From a virus, in IMG/VR virus record IMGVR_UViG_3300033273_000392, positions 85,353 through 149,352 of that record: a stretch of 64,000 nt of DNA, one strand, 5' to 3'. The first letter of the stretch is position 1. Every line of letters starts with the position of its first letter. Positions 7,402-15,421 of this stretch are shown here, one piece after another. The notes beneath the pieces are model-generated. The model ran no database searches, was not told the origin of the DNA, and worked only from the letters and a program-made list of their open reading frames with translations. The translations under genes were made by a program, and so were the position numbers.

Positions 7402-9738
7402 TTATATAAGTCTTTTCTCAAGGTCTCTTCTCATCTTAACAAGCTTAGTAATACTAGCTTCCACGCTATCTAATCTACTTCCGTATTCATCAGATATTGG
7501 TCCACCTTCCATCTCAGCTTCTTGTTCCATATCAAATAAAAGCCGTTGTCTGTCAAGGTATAGTCCATTTAACTCTTTATTGAGCTTTTCAAGTTTAGCA
7601 TAAACTTTCTTTATGTCCCTTTCTGCCATTTGTCTTTCTACATTAGCTCTTTTATCTAACTCAGCTCTTTTTGCTCTCATAGCCATAAGTACTGGGTCAT
7701 TAATGTCCATTGCCTCATTTACAAATTCAGAGTACTTCTTGACAATACCCTTATTTTCTTCTAGGTTGTTAAACTGTTCCATGTTGTTATATATCTGTTC
7801 TTTCATGGCATCTATCTCTTTTGACTTATCGATGGCCCAATCAACTCCTTCATCTCCTCCCCAAATCAACCAAGCAACATATCCTTTATCCTTCCACGGC
7901 GTATCTTTGTGCTCGGCAGAAATCTTTGAGTTCTTTCTATGTCTGTTAAACGCAGCCATACGCTTTACCGTTTCAGCAGATAGGTTTTCACCGTTAGCAA
8001 GCTGATTTGCTCTAGCCCATCCAACTGGAGTACCGGCATCAACCTCATCTCTACCGTACTTGTCTCTCCACTCCAACGCCTTCTTTGCATTAGCCTTTGC
8101 TGCTGCAGGATAATCGTTATATGATTCTTCATTTAACGATGCCTCGGTAGTATAGACTACATTAGATCCAGACCACACATTTTGAGAAACCTCATAGTAT
8201 GTCTGTCCTTCATACCTTCTTTTTATAACGCTCCAGTCTCCAGGAAGAGTCTTAAGAGATTTCTTTATGTATGCCATGTAGAATCTCCCTCTCTTAGAAT
8301 CAATCTCACTCTTACCATCAGGTGAATCACCCTTAGGTGGAATGTACAATGATTCTACTTTAAAGCCCGAATCCAATATATCTACGATAGCTTCTTTCAT
8401 GATAGCCACGACCGTTGATAGAACTCTAAACTGTTCATGCATATTAGTCTGGCTTTCATCACCCTTATCTCTATCTGCAAGATTAAACGAAGCGGTTAGT
8501 ACAACGTATCTTTTGTATTTAGGCTCCTTTTTAGGTTCACCTCCAAATGAAAGTTGAAGGACGCCTTCTTTGTGCAGTCCGCCATTTAGCTTACAAATAT
8601 ACTTAACCCCGTCATCATTTATAAACTCCCATGTAAATTCAGCGTCCATTCCGCCGTTACCTTTAGAGTTTGTTTTAACCTTAGAATCAAATGAGCCAAG
8701 TACCTTTTTAATAGTATCGCCGACTGGCTTATACCTAAACACCTTAGCAGAAGCGTCTCCGATCTCATTTAGCATGTAGGCCTCAAACGTATATGCCGGG
8801 TTACTAGAAATAAAGTCCTTTTTTCTCATAATAGTTTTAGCTATGATTTGGTTCACCCGCTTTACAAAAGGAATGTTTAGGTCGGTTCTTTTATCCTTAA
8901 CGATAAACTCATCATATTGCTTCATAAACTTATCAAACTGCTTCTTTTTCTTGGCGAGCCTCTTAAAGAATCCAATAAGTTCAGCATCGGTAATGTCTTT
9001 ATCATGTTCGACTCTAGTAAGTCTGTCGAAAAAGTGTTTTGTAAATTCTACGTCAGTCGGATCTAGAATGTCATCAGCATAATCTTCGATTCTATCCATA
9101 TTAACCTTTTCCGATACAAAGCCATGTGCGTATCTTTCTCCGTTTCTTAACAATGCAGAAACTCTTGAGTAACCGTCAATCAACTCTCCATCTATAACGA
9201 CAATTTCAAAGTCTAAGTCGTATTCACTTACATCATCGGAATGATATCGTTGTTCACCGCTCTTATAATACGCAGCTAAGTCAGAATCGGTTTTAAGCAA
9301 TTTCTTAAGATCGATTTTTGTCATCTTAAAGTCTTTAGAAGTTACATCGTCTTCGAATCCCCATGGAATATCATCCTCTTCTGGAGTAATGCTAACTATA
9401 TGGTCCCATACTTCTTCGCCAGACCATTTTCTTTCAACAATAAGAGATTCATCCATCTTATCTAAAAGATCCTGTCGATCGAGCTGCTTATAAACCTCCC
9501 TTCTAGTCTTCTCCATTTTTTCAGCATACTTAGGATCGTCATTTCTGTTAAAGACAATCTGCTGAGTAAGAGAACCGCTAATCTTCTTAACGTCACCCTT
9601 TCTAGTCTTTATAAGCCATGCAGCAAGGTCCTTAATAGAAAGATCTTTAAATCTGCCTTCTGCATCAGGTGCATCTGAGTGATGAAAGTCAGGTGCTCCC
9701 TTAGGCTTCTTTTCATATAGAGGCTTTACGTATTTCAT
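7402..9738 (-). CDS. Capsid-targeted candidate polyprotein (ParB-like + unknown domain + YNDYP domain + coiled coil)
   Basis: I take the ATG at 9738 (MKYVKPLYEKKP), 778 aa. The ATG at 9753 overlaps the promoter-like octamer. Residue numbers below count from 9753. Residues about 180-215 hold a ParB-like core (VVIDGELIDGYSRVSALLRN). After a site-like TFEAYMLNE (ends 330) comes a domain (335-535) with FRVLSTVVAIMKEAIVDI and KRGRFYMAY, a pattern I associate with unnamed phage proteins. Residues 543-640 (GTPVGWARANQLANGE ... WGGDEGVDWA) form a domain often fused to phage head proteases. A second tag-like YSEFVNE|A ends at 680, before a C-terminal coiled coil. The internal FxxE sites match the prohead-protease pattern, so it may be cut into several packaged pieces. 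Confidence 0.8.
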   Translation of the reverse strand: MKYVKPLYEKKPKGAPDFHHSDAPDAEGRFKDLSIKDLAAWLIKTRKGDVKKISGSLTQQIVFNRNDDPKYAEKMEKTRREVYKQLDRQDLLDKMDESLIVERKWSGEEVWDHIVSITPEEDDIPWGFEDDVTSKDFKMTKIDLKKLLKTDSDLAAYYKSGEQRYHSDDVSEYDLDFEIVVIDGELIDGYSRVSALLRNGERYAHGFVSEKVNMDRIEDYADDILDPTDVEFTKHFFDRLTRVEHDKDITDAELIGFFKRLAKKKKQFDKFMKQYDEFIVKDKRTDLNIPFVKRVNQIIAKTIMRKKDFISSNPAYTFEAYMLNEIGDASAKVFRYKPVGDTIKKVLGSFDSKVKTNSKGNGGMDAEFTWEFINDDGVKYICKLNGGLHKEGVLQLSFGGEPKKEPKYKRYVVLTASFNLADRDKGDESQTNMHEQFRVLSTVVAIMKEAIVDILDSGFKVESLYIPPKGDSPDGKSEIDSKRGRFYMAYIKKSLKTLPGDWSVIKRRYEGQTYYEVSQNVWSGSNVVYTTEASLNEESYNDYPAAAKANAKKALEWRDKYGRDEVDAGTPVGWARANQLANGENLSAETVKRMAAFNRHRKNSKISAEHKDTPWKDKGYVAWLIWGGDEGVDWAIDKSKEIDAMKEQIYNNMEQFNNLEENKGIVKKYSEFVNEAMDINDPVLMAMRAKRAELDKRANVERQMAERDIKKVYAKLEKLNKELNGLYLDRQRLLFDMEQEAEMEGGPISDEYGSRLDSVEASITKLVKMRRDLEKRLI

Positions 9739-9743
9739 TATGC

Positions 9744-9751
9744 TATATATC
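9744..9751 (-). promoter_or_regulatory. Candidate late promoter GATATATA, near-leaderless
   Basis: Minus-strand GATATATA ends 5 nt before the preferred ATG at 9738. If it acts like a T4 late -10 element the transcript would start at about the ATG. The same short spacing precedes other tagged genes. Confidence 0.45.
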
Positions 9752-9761
9752 AATAAAAAAA

Positions 9762-9781
9762 GGGGGACCGAATGGTCCCCC
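9762..9781 (-). terminator. Strong rho-independent terminator
   Basis: An 8-bp perfect stem GGGGGACC/GGTCCCCC with a 4-nt loop. On the minus strand it is followed by seven T (A tract 9754-9761). It closes the operon whose last gene is at 9824-10066, immediately before the late-type element of the next gene. Confidence 0.9.
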
Positions 9782-9823
9782 TACTAGCCCCCTAAGTTAT
9801 TAATTTTATACGGCACTTAAAAA

Positions 9824-10066
9824 TTAGCCATTTACTGACTCTGATCCAACAACTTCTTGCATTAGGTTATCTATGAGGGTCAGGCGCTCACTAGCGTCTG
9901 CGATCTTCCCTACCTGTTTGTCCATCTCATCAATAATTTGAGGATGTTCACCTATACCTACTGAGTTGTTCGCGTAAATCATTAGAGTCGCGACGGCTTC
10001 TAACTTTTGGGCTTTGTACTTAGCTTTTAAAGCTTCAAATTTCATTTTAGTTATTTCGATATTCAT
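9824..10066 (-). CDS. Hypothetical helical protein, 80 aa
   Basis: The ATG at 10066 (MNIEITKMKFEALKAKY) gives an ATGA overlap with the upstream membrane-protein gene and is preferred over one at 10081. The product is a soluble helical protein with a hydrophobic heptad pattern. Not recognised. Last gene before a strong terminator. Confidence 0.65.
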   Translation of the reverse strand: MNIEITKMKFEALKAKYKAQKLEAVATLMIYANNSVGIGEHPQIIDEMDKQVGKIADASERLTLIDNLMQEVVGSESVNG

Positions 10067-10260
10067 ACTCTGCATTTGCATTTTGTTTTACCGTTGTTAA
10101 TAACTTCCTGCAAACCTGAAAAGATAATCGCAAATCCCATGAGATCCCAGAATCGATCTTCTCCTAAATGTAGGAATGATATTAAAACGAACATTATACT
10201 ACATGTGTAAAAATATGTTTCACCAAGAGACTTAAAAAGTCTAATAAACCAATTTTTCAT
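10063..10260 (-). CDS. Small membrane protein, 65 aa
   Basis: One clear membrane helix pair (residues about 15-55: TYFYTCSIMFVLISFLHL, then FWDLMGFAIIFSGLQEVI) and a basic C-terminus with KCKCRV. Not recognised. ATGA overlap with the following gene indicates coupled expression. Confidence 0.65.
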   Translation of the reverse strand: MKNWFIRLFKSLGETYFYTCSIMFVLISFLHLGEDRFWDLMGFAIIFSGLQEVINNGKTKCKCRV

Positions 10261-10291
10261 TTTTTCAATAATTTATATAACCAAGTGTTAA

Positions 10292-11200
10292 TTACAAATT
10301 TGACAACGTATTGACATATTTGAGAACTGCGAGGTCCTTGGCCTTAGCCTCGAGCTCAATATCAAGTTCCAATCCATATGGATCGATGTAGTCATAGATA
10401 TAGTCTGCATGCGCACGATCCATGACAGATTCATCCTCGTAAACTGACTTAGCACTAGAGTAGTGACATAGCTGACGAATGTCCTTTGGCCACGTCATAG
10501 CAGCTAGATTAATAGCTTGTTCTTGCGTCAATTTACCAGGATGGCACCAGTGGTGGTGGTAGTCAAATGTAATAGGAATACCCCGCTCAATGTAAAGAGC
10601 ATGTAGATCTTCAACTGCATATTGAGCAGGCTTATCATCGTTCTCTACAACTAGACGCTTCTTAACTGAATCATCTAGCCTATCAAACGCAGCAATAAAC
10701 CTATTAAGACATTCTCGCTTTCCACCATTAGTTGTGTTAACATGGATATTAATAGCGGCATATGGCGACCGTGGTAGTCCCATAAGATCCATAATCTCAC
10801 CATGTTGGTTTAGGTCCTTGATGGTCTTCTCTACAACTCGAGGCGTAGGTGAAGCTAAAACATCAAAAGGACCTGGATGAAACGTAATACGTTGGCCATA
10901 TTTTTTAGCAAGCGTGCCGGCTCCCTTAAGAACATTACAGATCTTGTCGTAATCCGGAAGATTCGACAATTCATATTCGCTCATCCATGGAAAGATGTCC
11001 GAAGACATACGATATAATTTAATTCCATTCTTCTCATTCCACTTGATAATCTCTACAAGGTCCTTGACGTTCTGTAAAGCAAGCTCGGATGCATAAGCAA
11101 TACCTTTATCCATAAAGGTACGCTTAATCATACTGCGATTAGTAGTAATCTTTTTGTCTTTAAGAGACAGGTTAATACAACAGTAGCCGTAATTAGTCAT
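10292..11200 (-). CDS. uvdE: UV-damage endonuclease (UvdE family)
   Basis: A 302-aa TIM-barrel DNA repair enzyme that nicks DNA 5' of UV photoproducts and other lesions. The start at 11200 (MTNYGYCCINLSL) matches the usual UVDE beginning G-Y-C-x-x-N; a longer frame to 11281 exists but overlaps the preceding gene. Family features seen: RMSSDIFPWMS, ITFHPGPFDVLASP, INIHVNTTNGGK, LVVENDD and ITFDYHHHWCHPG, which supply the His, Glu and Asp metal ligands. It overlaps the upstream membrane-protein gene by 8 nt (ATGACTAA). Confidence 0.93.
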   Translation of the reverse strand: MTNYGYCCINLSLKDKKITTNRSMIKRTFMDKGIAYASELALQNVKDLVEIIKWNEKNGIKLYRMSSDIFPWMSEYELSNLPDYDKICNVLKGAGTLAKKYGQRITFHPGPFDVLASPTPRVVEKTIKDLNQHGEIMDLMGLPRSPYAAINIHVNTTNGGKRECLNRFIAAFDRLDDSVKKRLVVENDDKPAQYAVEDLHALYIERGIPITFDYHHHWCHPGKLTQEQAINLAAMTWPKDIRQLCHYSSAKSVYEDESVMDRAHADYIYDYIDPYGLELDIELEAKAKDLAVLKYVNTLSNL

Positions 11201-11396
11201 TTCTAAACATGGATTTAAAGAATGCAAACAAGAATACAGTAACGGCGATAGGCCATAATACGCCGGCCCACATGCGCTCAATTAAATTAAGTCTGTTTTC
11301 CTCGATCTCCTGACTATCGATAATCTTATCGTAAACATAATTAAATGCAACTCCACCGAGAAGATAGAGTGAGATATAGGGAATGAATACGCTCAT
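11193..11396 (-). CDS. Small membrane protein, 67 aa
   Basis: Two predicted membrane helices (FIPYISLYLLGGVAFNYVYD and MWAGVLWPIAVTVFLFAFF) flanking a charged loop. Not recognised. Its stop lies inside the start of the UV endonuclease gene (8-nt overlap). Confidence 0.6.
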   Translation of the reverse strand: MSVFIPYISLYLLGGVAFNYVYDKIIDSQEIEENRLNLIERMWAGVLWPIAVTVFLFAFFKSMFRND

Positions 11397-11408
11397 AGCT
11401 ATTATATG

Positions 11409-11987
11409 TTAAGTTAGACAAATGTTTCCCTTGCTAATATCAACAAGAGTCTGACTCCATAACGAAGCCCACTTCCTATCCTTTGGCTTCATGACGTGTC
11501 TGGGTTGTTCTGGTATCAATCTAGGAATAGAGTTAACCTTTTCTTTATTGTAAGTCTTTCCCGTTGATGTTGCTCTTAGATAGAAGTAAAACTCACGTGT
11601 AGTCCCATCAAACTTATCAATCTCTTCTAGGATTCGATCGTTAGAGACATGGAACTCCTTTGAAAGGGCCTTTATAAGCTCACCTATAATCTTGTTATCT
11701 GTAGCTATGTGATTCTTCATAATGATATCACGGCGCTTATGGAACTTCTTTCTTTCATGTTGAATAAGCTGCCTTTCATGTTCTTCCGCATGCCCCTTTG
11801 CTTTGATGTCATCTACCTTTTGATGGTAGATCTTTTCTTCAAGATAAGATTCATGTGCCAGCGGGCAATACTCAAACTCACCAAACTCTATACGTTGCAA
11901 AAGTTCAGGCGCACCCTTATACATGTATTTCTTAGGAAGCTTATGGTTAGCAGGATAGAATCTACGCCACCATGTAAACTCTCTCAT
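11409..11987 (-). CDS. Hypothetical protein, 192 aa
   Basis: Not recognised. Basic and aromatic (MREFTWWRRFYPANHKLPKK), with a His/Lys/Glu-rich helical middle (about 65-95) and a C-terminal half with FYFYLRATSTGKTYNKEK. Composition suggests a soluble nucleic-acid-associated protein, but no motif is diagnostic. ATGA overlap with the 57-aa gene upstream. Confidence 0.65.
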   Translation of the reverse strand: MREFTWWRRFYPANHKLPKKYMYKGAPELLQRIEFGEFEYCPLAHESYLEEKIYHQKVDDIKAKGHAEEHERQLIQHERKKFHKRRDIIMKNHIATDNKIIGELIKALSKEFHVSNDRILEEIDKFDGTTREFYFYLRATSTGKTYNKEKVNSIPRLIPEQPRHVMKPKDRKWASLWSQTLVDISKGNICLT

Positions 11988-12157
11988 TCCTCAAAGATTG
12001 CGTCAAAGATATCATCGTATGGGATGCCATACTTATGGCTAGATCGTTCAATCCAACCATTCGCCCAATGTGCCGCATTCTCCCTTTGTTCAGGAGTCTT
12101 GCAACTATAGAGAACCTCTCGGACTCTTATTACTCCATGCATTAAGATTTCATTCAT
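11984..12157 (-). CDS. Small hypothetical protein, 57 aa
   Basis: Found by direct translation: it starts MNEILMHGVIRVREVLYSCK and ends DDIFDAIFEE. ATGA overlaps at both ends (with the nucleotidase gene at 12154-12157 and the 192-aa gene at 11984-11987) argue strongly that it is real and translated. Soluble, with Trp/His in the middle and an acidic end. Function unknown. Confidence 0.75.
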   Translation of the reverse strand: MNEILMHGVIRVREVLYSCKTPEQRENAAHWANGWIERSSHKYGIPYDDIFDAIFEE

Positions 12158-12600
12158 GCATCTAGGTATTTAAGGACTAGGTCCCAGTTTTCAAATTTCT
12201 TAGTTCCAAAGTGAATGTGTTCTCCGGTAAACTTACTGACCCCGTTCTTTTTACGGTCATCAATAAGGTAGTCTCCTGAACATAGATTTTTGTGATGACT
12301 TAGAATAAGGCGCTTATACGCATTCTTTCCAAGATATCGATCTACCCATACTCTTTTATCAGACCATGCGGTAGGATTGCCCCATGGCGCTGTACTTAGA
12401 ATATAGACATCAAACTTCTTGCATAGCCGCTTAAAAGCAGCAATTGCACCATCAACTGGTTCTGGATCAGAGAATAGGTGAGGAACCTCATCTAGATTAT
12501 CACCGTAAGCTGCCATAACCTGAGGATCTAGCTTGTCAATAGCGGACTGTAGGTTAACTAGTACGCCATCCATGTCAACGTAAACAATCTTCTTACTCAC
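12154..12600 (-). CDS. 5'(3')-deoxyribonucleotidase-like HAD phosphatase
   Basis: A 148-aa HAD hydrolase of the NT5C type, which dephosphorylates deoxynucleoside monophosphates. It shows motif I DMDGVLVNL (Asp9, Asp11), motif II STAPWGNP (about residue 69) and the C-terminal DYLIDDR acidic motif. Short N-terminal lid, as in small phage and Bacteroidota members. It probably tunes nucleotide pools alongside dCMP deaminase and ThyA. ATGA overlaps on both sides. Confidence 0.85.
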   Translation of the reverse strand: MSKKIVYVDMDGVLVNLQSAIDKLDPQVMAAYGDNLDEVPHLFSDPEPVDGAIAAFKRLCKKFDVYILSTAPWGNPTAWSDKRVWVDRYLGKNAYKRLILSHHKNLCSGDYLIDDRKKNGVSKFTGEHIHFGTKKFENWDLVLKYLDA

Positions 12601-12833
12601 GCGGTCTTTGTGTTATTGACTGACCGAGCAGTGTTATTACCAAAGAGAAGTCCTGTCAAAAAACAGATTCCGACAGATTGGATAAAGCCGATTTCGTTAA
12701 TACCATCAATAGCGCCGACAAGAGCGGAATTCCACAAAAGTTGAACAGGCCAAGCCATAAAGGCGATTACAAGGCCAAGAATAAGGATTCCTCCAGTGTA
12801 AACTGAGATGGTTTTTAAAAGTGCGTCTTTCAT
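12597..12833 (-). CDS. Small membrane protein, 78 aa
   Basis: Two hydrophobic segments (about 10-33 and 50-66), the second with GICFLTGLLFGN, and a polar Asn/Thr-rich tail. Not recognised. First gene behind an early-type promoter (12861-12890); ATGA overlap with the nucleotidase gene suggests co-translation. Confidence 0.65.
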   Translation of the reverse strand: MKDALLKTISVYTGGILILGLVIAFMAWPVQLLWNSALVGAIDGINEIGFIQSVGICFLTGLLFGNNTARSVNNTKTA

Positions 12834-12860
12834 AACGAGTTAGTGTTGATGTTACTTGTA

Positions 12861-12890
12861 AATATACACAAAAAAATTTAAACCTAACAA
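12861..12890 (-). promoter_or_regulatory. Candidate early promoter (TTGTTA-18-TATATT)
   Basis: Minus strand: TTGTTA at 12890-12885, an 18-nt spacer, then TATATT at 12866-12861. The layout equals the repeated promoter upstream of the genes at 26854, 51404 and 51955. Confidence 0.5.
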
Positions 12891-12901
12891 TTTTAGGCTA
12901 A

Positions 12902-13246
12902 TTATTTCCAAAAAAGTTGAATAGCAATAAGAGCAGATGCTAAAAGCAAAGATACTCCAGTCTTTAGGTTAATGCTTTCTCCCATATAATACCATGTTAG
13001 AAGGGCAAAAACAATAATACCGCTTGCAAATCCAATAAAACGACCAGGCCACAAAAGGCCATCAAAGTACTCTACGACATATCGAGTGGCCATAATAAGG
13101 ATATAGCTAATGACGCTGCCCCCTACGATTGAAACGATAATTGGATTCTTCTTAAACCAAGGCCACACAAATTGACCATTAGTTTGAAACCAAATAAGAG
13201 TCTGTCCAAGTGTAAACAGAAATACACCGTATAGGAAACCTACCAT
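12902..13246 (-). CDS. Multispanning small membrane protein, 114 aa
   Basis: Four hydrophobic helices (about 2-20, 35-53, 68-86 and 95-113) with the second half resembling small drug/metabolite-type transporters (ESINLKTGVSLLLASALIAI). That similarity is weak; the function is unknown. It shares one base with the start of the RNase HII gene. Confidence 0.65.
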   Translation of the reverse strand: MVGFLYGVFLFTLGQTLIWFQTNGQFVWPWFKKNPIIVSIVGGSVISYILIMATRYVVEYFDGLLWPGRFIGFASGIIVFALLTWYYMGESINLKTGVSLLLASALIAIQLFWK

Positions 13247-13872
13247 TAGAAAAGGCTTTCGGTTTTAGTTAACATATGAGAAATAAAAGACATTCTGTGA
13301 TGCTCGCATGCGCCATTCTCTTTAATAGCATTCCTATGTTGAGCAGATCCATATCCCTTATTAGATCCCCATCCATAAACCGGATAGTCAGATCCAATCT
13401 GCTTCATAAGCTCATCACGGCTTGTCTTTGCAAGAATAGATGCAGCCGCGATAGAAACGTATTTGTTATCACCGCCAACTACAGTCTCAAATGGAACTCC
13501 ATTAAATCCATGGAACTGGTCGCCATCTACTAAGATAAATCCAAACTCCATCTTTTTATAAACAGCCTCTAGACATTGTCTCATTCCTTCTAAGGTGGCC
13601 TTTAAGATGTTTCTATCTTCTATTACATCAATACCAATATGACGGACCTCATATGCAAGAGCGTTGTCCAAAACAAGCCTAAGGGCCTCAGCTCTATGAT
13701 TCTCATTCAGAAGCTTAGAGTCCTTAATAAGCTCATGTTGAAACCCATGGGGCATAATACATGCAGCTACCGTAACTGGACCTGCTAGGGCCCCACGGCC
13801 AGCTTCATCCACGCCTACCTCAACGATACTTTCGTCTTGGTTATGGCTTGACTTTAATAGAATGTGCTTCAT
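13246..13872 (-). CDS. rnhB: Ribonuclease HII
   Basis: A 208-aa enzyme cutting the RNA strand of RNA-DNA hybrids and single ribonucleotides in DNA. The catalytic signature GVDEAGRGALAGPV (Asp22, Glu23) is intact. FILVDGDQF (about residue 112) gives the next Asp, and AAASILAKTSRDELM (about 142) is the family's conserved helix. YGWGSNKGYGSAQHR is the usual GY-xx-xxH segment. It likely removes replication primers or misincorporated ribonucleotides. Confidence 0.95.
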   Translation of the reverse strand: MKHILLKSSHNQDESIVEVGVDEAGRGALAGPVTVAACIMPHGFQHELIKDSKLLNENHRAEALRLVLDNALAYEVRHIGIDVIEDRNILKATLEGMRQCLEAVYKKMEFGFILVDGDQFHGFNGVPFETVVGGDNKYVSIAAASILAKTSRDELMKQIGSDYPVYGWGSNKGYGSAQHRNAIKENGACEHHRMSFISHMLTKTESLF

Positions 13873-13902
13873 AGTACTTATACCATGGAGCCTAGCAAAA
13901 GT

Positions 13903-14598
13903 TTACTCTCCGTTTGCAATCCTCCATCTATCGTATCTCTGTACGATCTCTTGTAGGATTTTAGCTCTAACGATATCTGCATCTGTAAACACGTGAAGGC
14001 CTACGCCTTTTACGCCTTCTAAAAGATCGATAAAGTCAGGAAGAGAAACTCTGTCTAGTGCGATGTCATGCTGACTAGCGTCACCAGTAACAACTACCTT
14101 AGAGGATGCTCCCATTCTTGTTACGAATAGCATCAGCTGCTTAAAGGTAGCATTCTGTGCTTCGTCCAATATCATAAGCGCATCATCAAATGTATCGCCT
14201 CTCATATATGCTAGTGGCTCAAATCTTATAACACCTCTATCAAAGAGACCCTTAGCTCTTTCTGGTCCTATTATCTTTTCAATATTTGACTTATATGACT
14301 TCATATATGGATCGATCTTCTCGTCCTTATCGCCAGGTAGGAAACCTAGTTTCTCACCAGCCTCTTGAATAGGCTTACAAAGTATAATCGTGTTTATTTC
14401 TTTACTATCAAGTAGTTTTAGCGCAGCATAACATGCCGTAAATGTTTTAGATGTTCCAGCTGGACCATAACAAAAAGTTATGTCACTTTCTAGTATTGTG
14501 TCTACGTATCTTTTCTGCGATTGTCTCAGCTGAACTTCTTTTAGCTGGCTAGCAACTGTCTTACGAGGCTGCTTTTGATTGCTATTGGCTCTTGCCAT
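13903..14598 (-). CDS. phoH: PhoH-like ATPase
   Basis: A 231-aa P-loop ATPase. Walker A is GPAGTSKT (residues 45-52), Walker B ALMILDEAQN (about 137), and the family segment FVTRMGASSKVVVTGD follows. PhoH-like proteins are very common in marine phages; RNA-related helicase/nuclease functions are proposed but unproven. It is near full length for the phage type. Situated between RNase HII and a UVR-hairpin small protein. Confidence 0.93.
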   Translation of the reverse strand: MARANSNQKQPRKTVASQLKEVQLRQSQKRYVDTILESDITFCYGPAGTSKTFTACYAALKLLDSKEINTIILCKPIQEAGEKLGFLPGDKDEKIDPYMKSYKSNIEKIIGPERAKGLFDRGVIRFEPLAYMRGDTFDDALMILDEAQNATFKQLMLFVTRMGASSKVVVTGDASQHDIALDRVSLPDFIDLLEGVKGVGLHVFTDADIVRAKILQEIVQRYDRWRIANGE

Positions 14599-14614
14599 TA
14601 ATCATTAAGTGTTT

Positions 14615-14875
14615 TTAGTCGCCTGCCATTATGACCAGGTCTTTTAACTTCATAAGTTTGTCACACTTCTCATACTCCTCTATAACTTCGAAGTACTTTA
14701 TAAGCAGATCTATAAACTTAGATCTCTGTCCAATTCCATGTGGGATTTCAATTAACCTATCGTCATCTTTAAACACTACAAATCTGTTCACCGTCTTCGT
14801 GAAGTTTCTGGTGATTTGATAGTATGATGCCCTCATAAGACTATCCCTGTCTCCTCCGTTTAAAAGGTTATCCAT
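14615..14875 (-). CDS. Small protein with UVR-like C-terminal hairpin, 86 aa
   Basis: N-terminal basic part and a C-terminal helical hairpin with YFEVIEEYEKCDKLMKLKD. The pattern (aromatic-F/Y-E-x-x-E-x-Y-E/K-x-C-x-x-L) recurs in the small proteins at 15173, 21520 and 42466 and resembles the UVR motif of UvrB/UvrC/ClpC. The four look like a paralogous or convergent adaptor family. Function unknown. Confidence 0.65.
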   Translation of the reverse strand: MDNLLNGGDRDSLMRASYYQITRNFTKTVNRFVVFKDDDRLIEIPHGIGQRSKFIDLLIKYFEVIEEYEKCDKLMKLKDLVIMAGD

Positions 14876-14990
14876 TATTAAAGTGTGCCGTTTTTTAGTT
14901 CATGCATGTTACTGCAATCATCTGTCTTATATATTTAAGTAGGGCGGCCTTTGCTTCAAAAATAATATACAAAAATTTACATAAAAAAAA

Positions 14991-15010
14991 TGGAGGCTCA
15001 TTTGCCTCCA
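14991..15010 (-). terminator. Rho-independent terminator embedded in the bS21 stop
   Basis: A perfect 7-bp stem TGGAGGC/GCCTCCA, 6-nt loop, followed on the minus strand by a T tract (A run 14983-14990). The TGA of the bS21 gene lies in the loop region, so the hairpin overlaps the end of the coding sequence. Confidence 0.9.
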
Positions 15011-15186
15011 AACTTTTTCTGCACGTACTTTGCCTTTGCTTTCTTCTTTCTTCTGACCTGAGATTCCTTTTCAAACTCCTGTAGATTTCGAAGTGCACTC
15101 ATCTGCCGAGTACGAATAACTTTAGATTTGTATTCTTTTAGTGCTTTTTCAATACCTCCCTTCTTGTCTACTTTAATTCTTAGCAT
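14998..15186 (-). CDS. rpsU: Ribosomal protein bS21, phage-encoded
   Basis: A 62-aa basic protein matching bS21 over its length: MLRIKVDKKGGIEKALKEYK (compare the universal I-E-x-A-L-K-x-Y/F-K core), then a helix with RNLQEFEKESQVRRKKK, and a Lys-rich end AKAKYVQKKFGGK. bS21 binds the 30S platform next to the 3' end of 16S rRNA. In Bacteroidota bS21, bS18 and bS6 hide the anti-Shine-Dalgarno sequence, so a phage copy could swap into host ribosomes and change mRNA choice. It overlaps the upstream gene by 14 nt and is followed by its own terminator. Confidence 0.9.
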   Translation of the reverse strand: MLRIKVDKKGGIEKALKEYKSKVIRTRQMSALRNLQEFEKESQVRRKKKAKAKYVQKKFGGK

Positions 15187-15421
15187 TCTTATGAATATGA
15201 TTTTTAACCATGACTAGATTAGCACACTTTTTATAGTCCTCTTTATTCTCATAGAAATCTATCATCTTATCTAACAACTTTATCTTCTTTATTGCGTTAT
15301 GATTAAACGAGCTGAAGTAATCTAAGTTACTCATAACCGCTTCATAAATAATATCGTAATTACTATCAACGTCTACAAGACGGTTTGTGGCAAAGCTGCT
15401 GAAAGTATTAAAATTGTGCAT
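15173..15421 (-). CDS. Small protein with UVR-like hairpin, 82 aa
   Basis: N-terminus Phe/Asn-rich (MHNFNTFSSFATNRLVD). The C-terminus has LLDKMIDFYENKEDYKKCAN, the same Y/F-E-x-x-E-x-Y-x-x-C hairpin as the proteins at 14615, 21520 and 42466. Its stop lies inside the bS21 gene and its start shares one base with the dnaJ-like stop. Function unknown. Confidence 0.65.
   Translation of the reverse strand: MHNFNTFSSFATNRLVDVDSNYDIIYEAVMSNLDYFSSFNHNAIKKIKLLDKMIDFYENKEDYKKCANLVMVKNHIHKNAKN

Noticed and set aside
9739-9753. ATG at 9753 as start of the polyprotein-like gene
   Set aside because: It overlaps the late-type element; the ATG at 9738 gives MKYVKPLYE, in line with other tagged genes.
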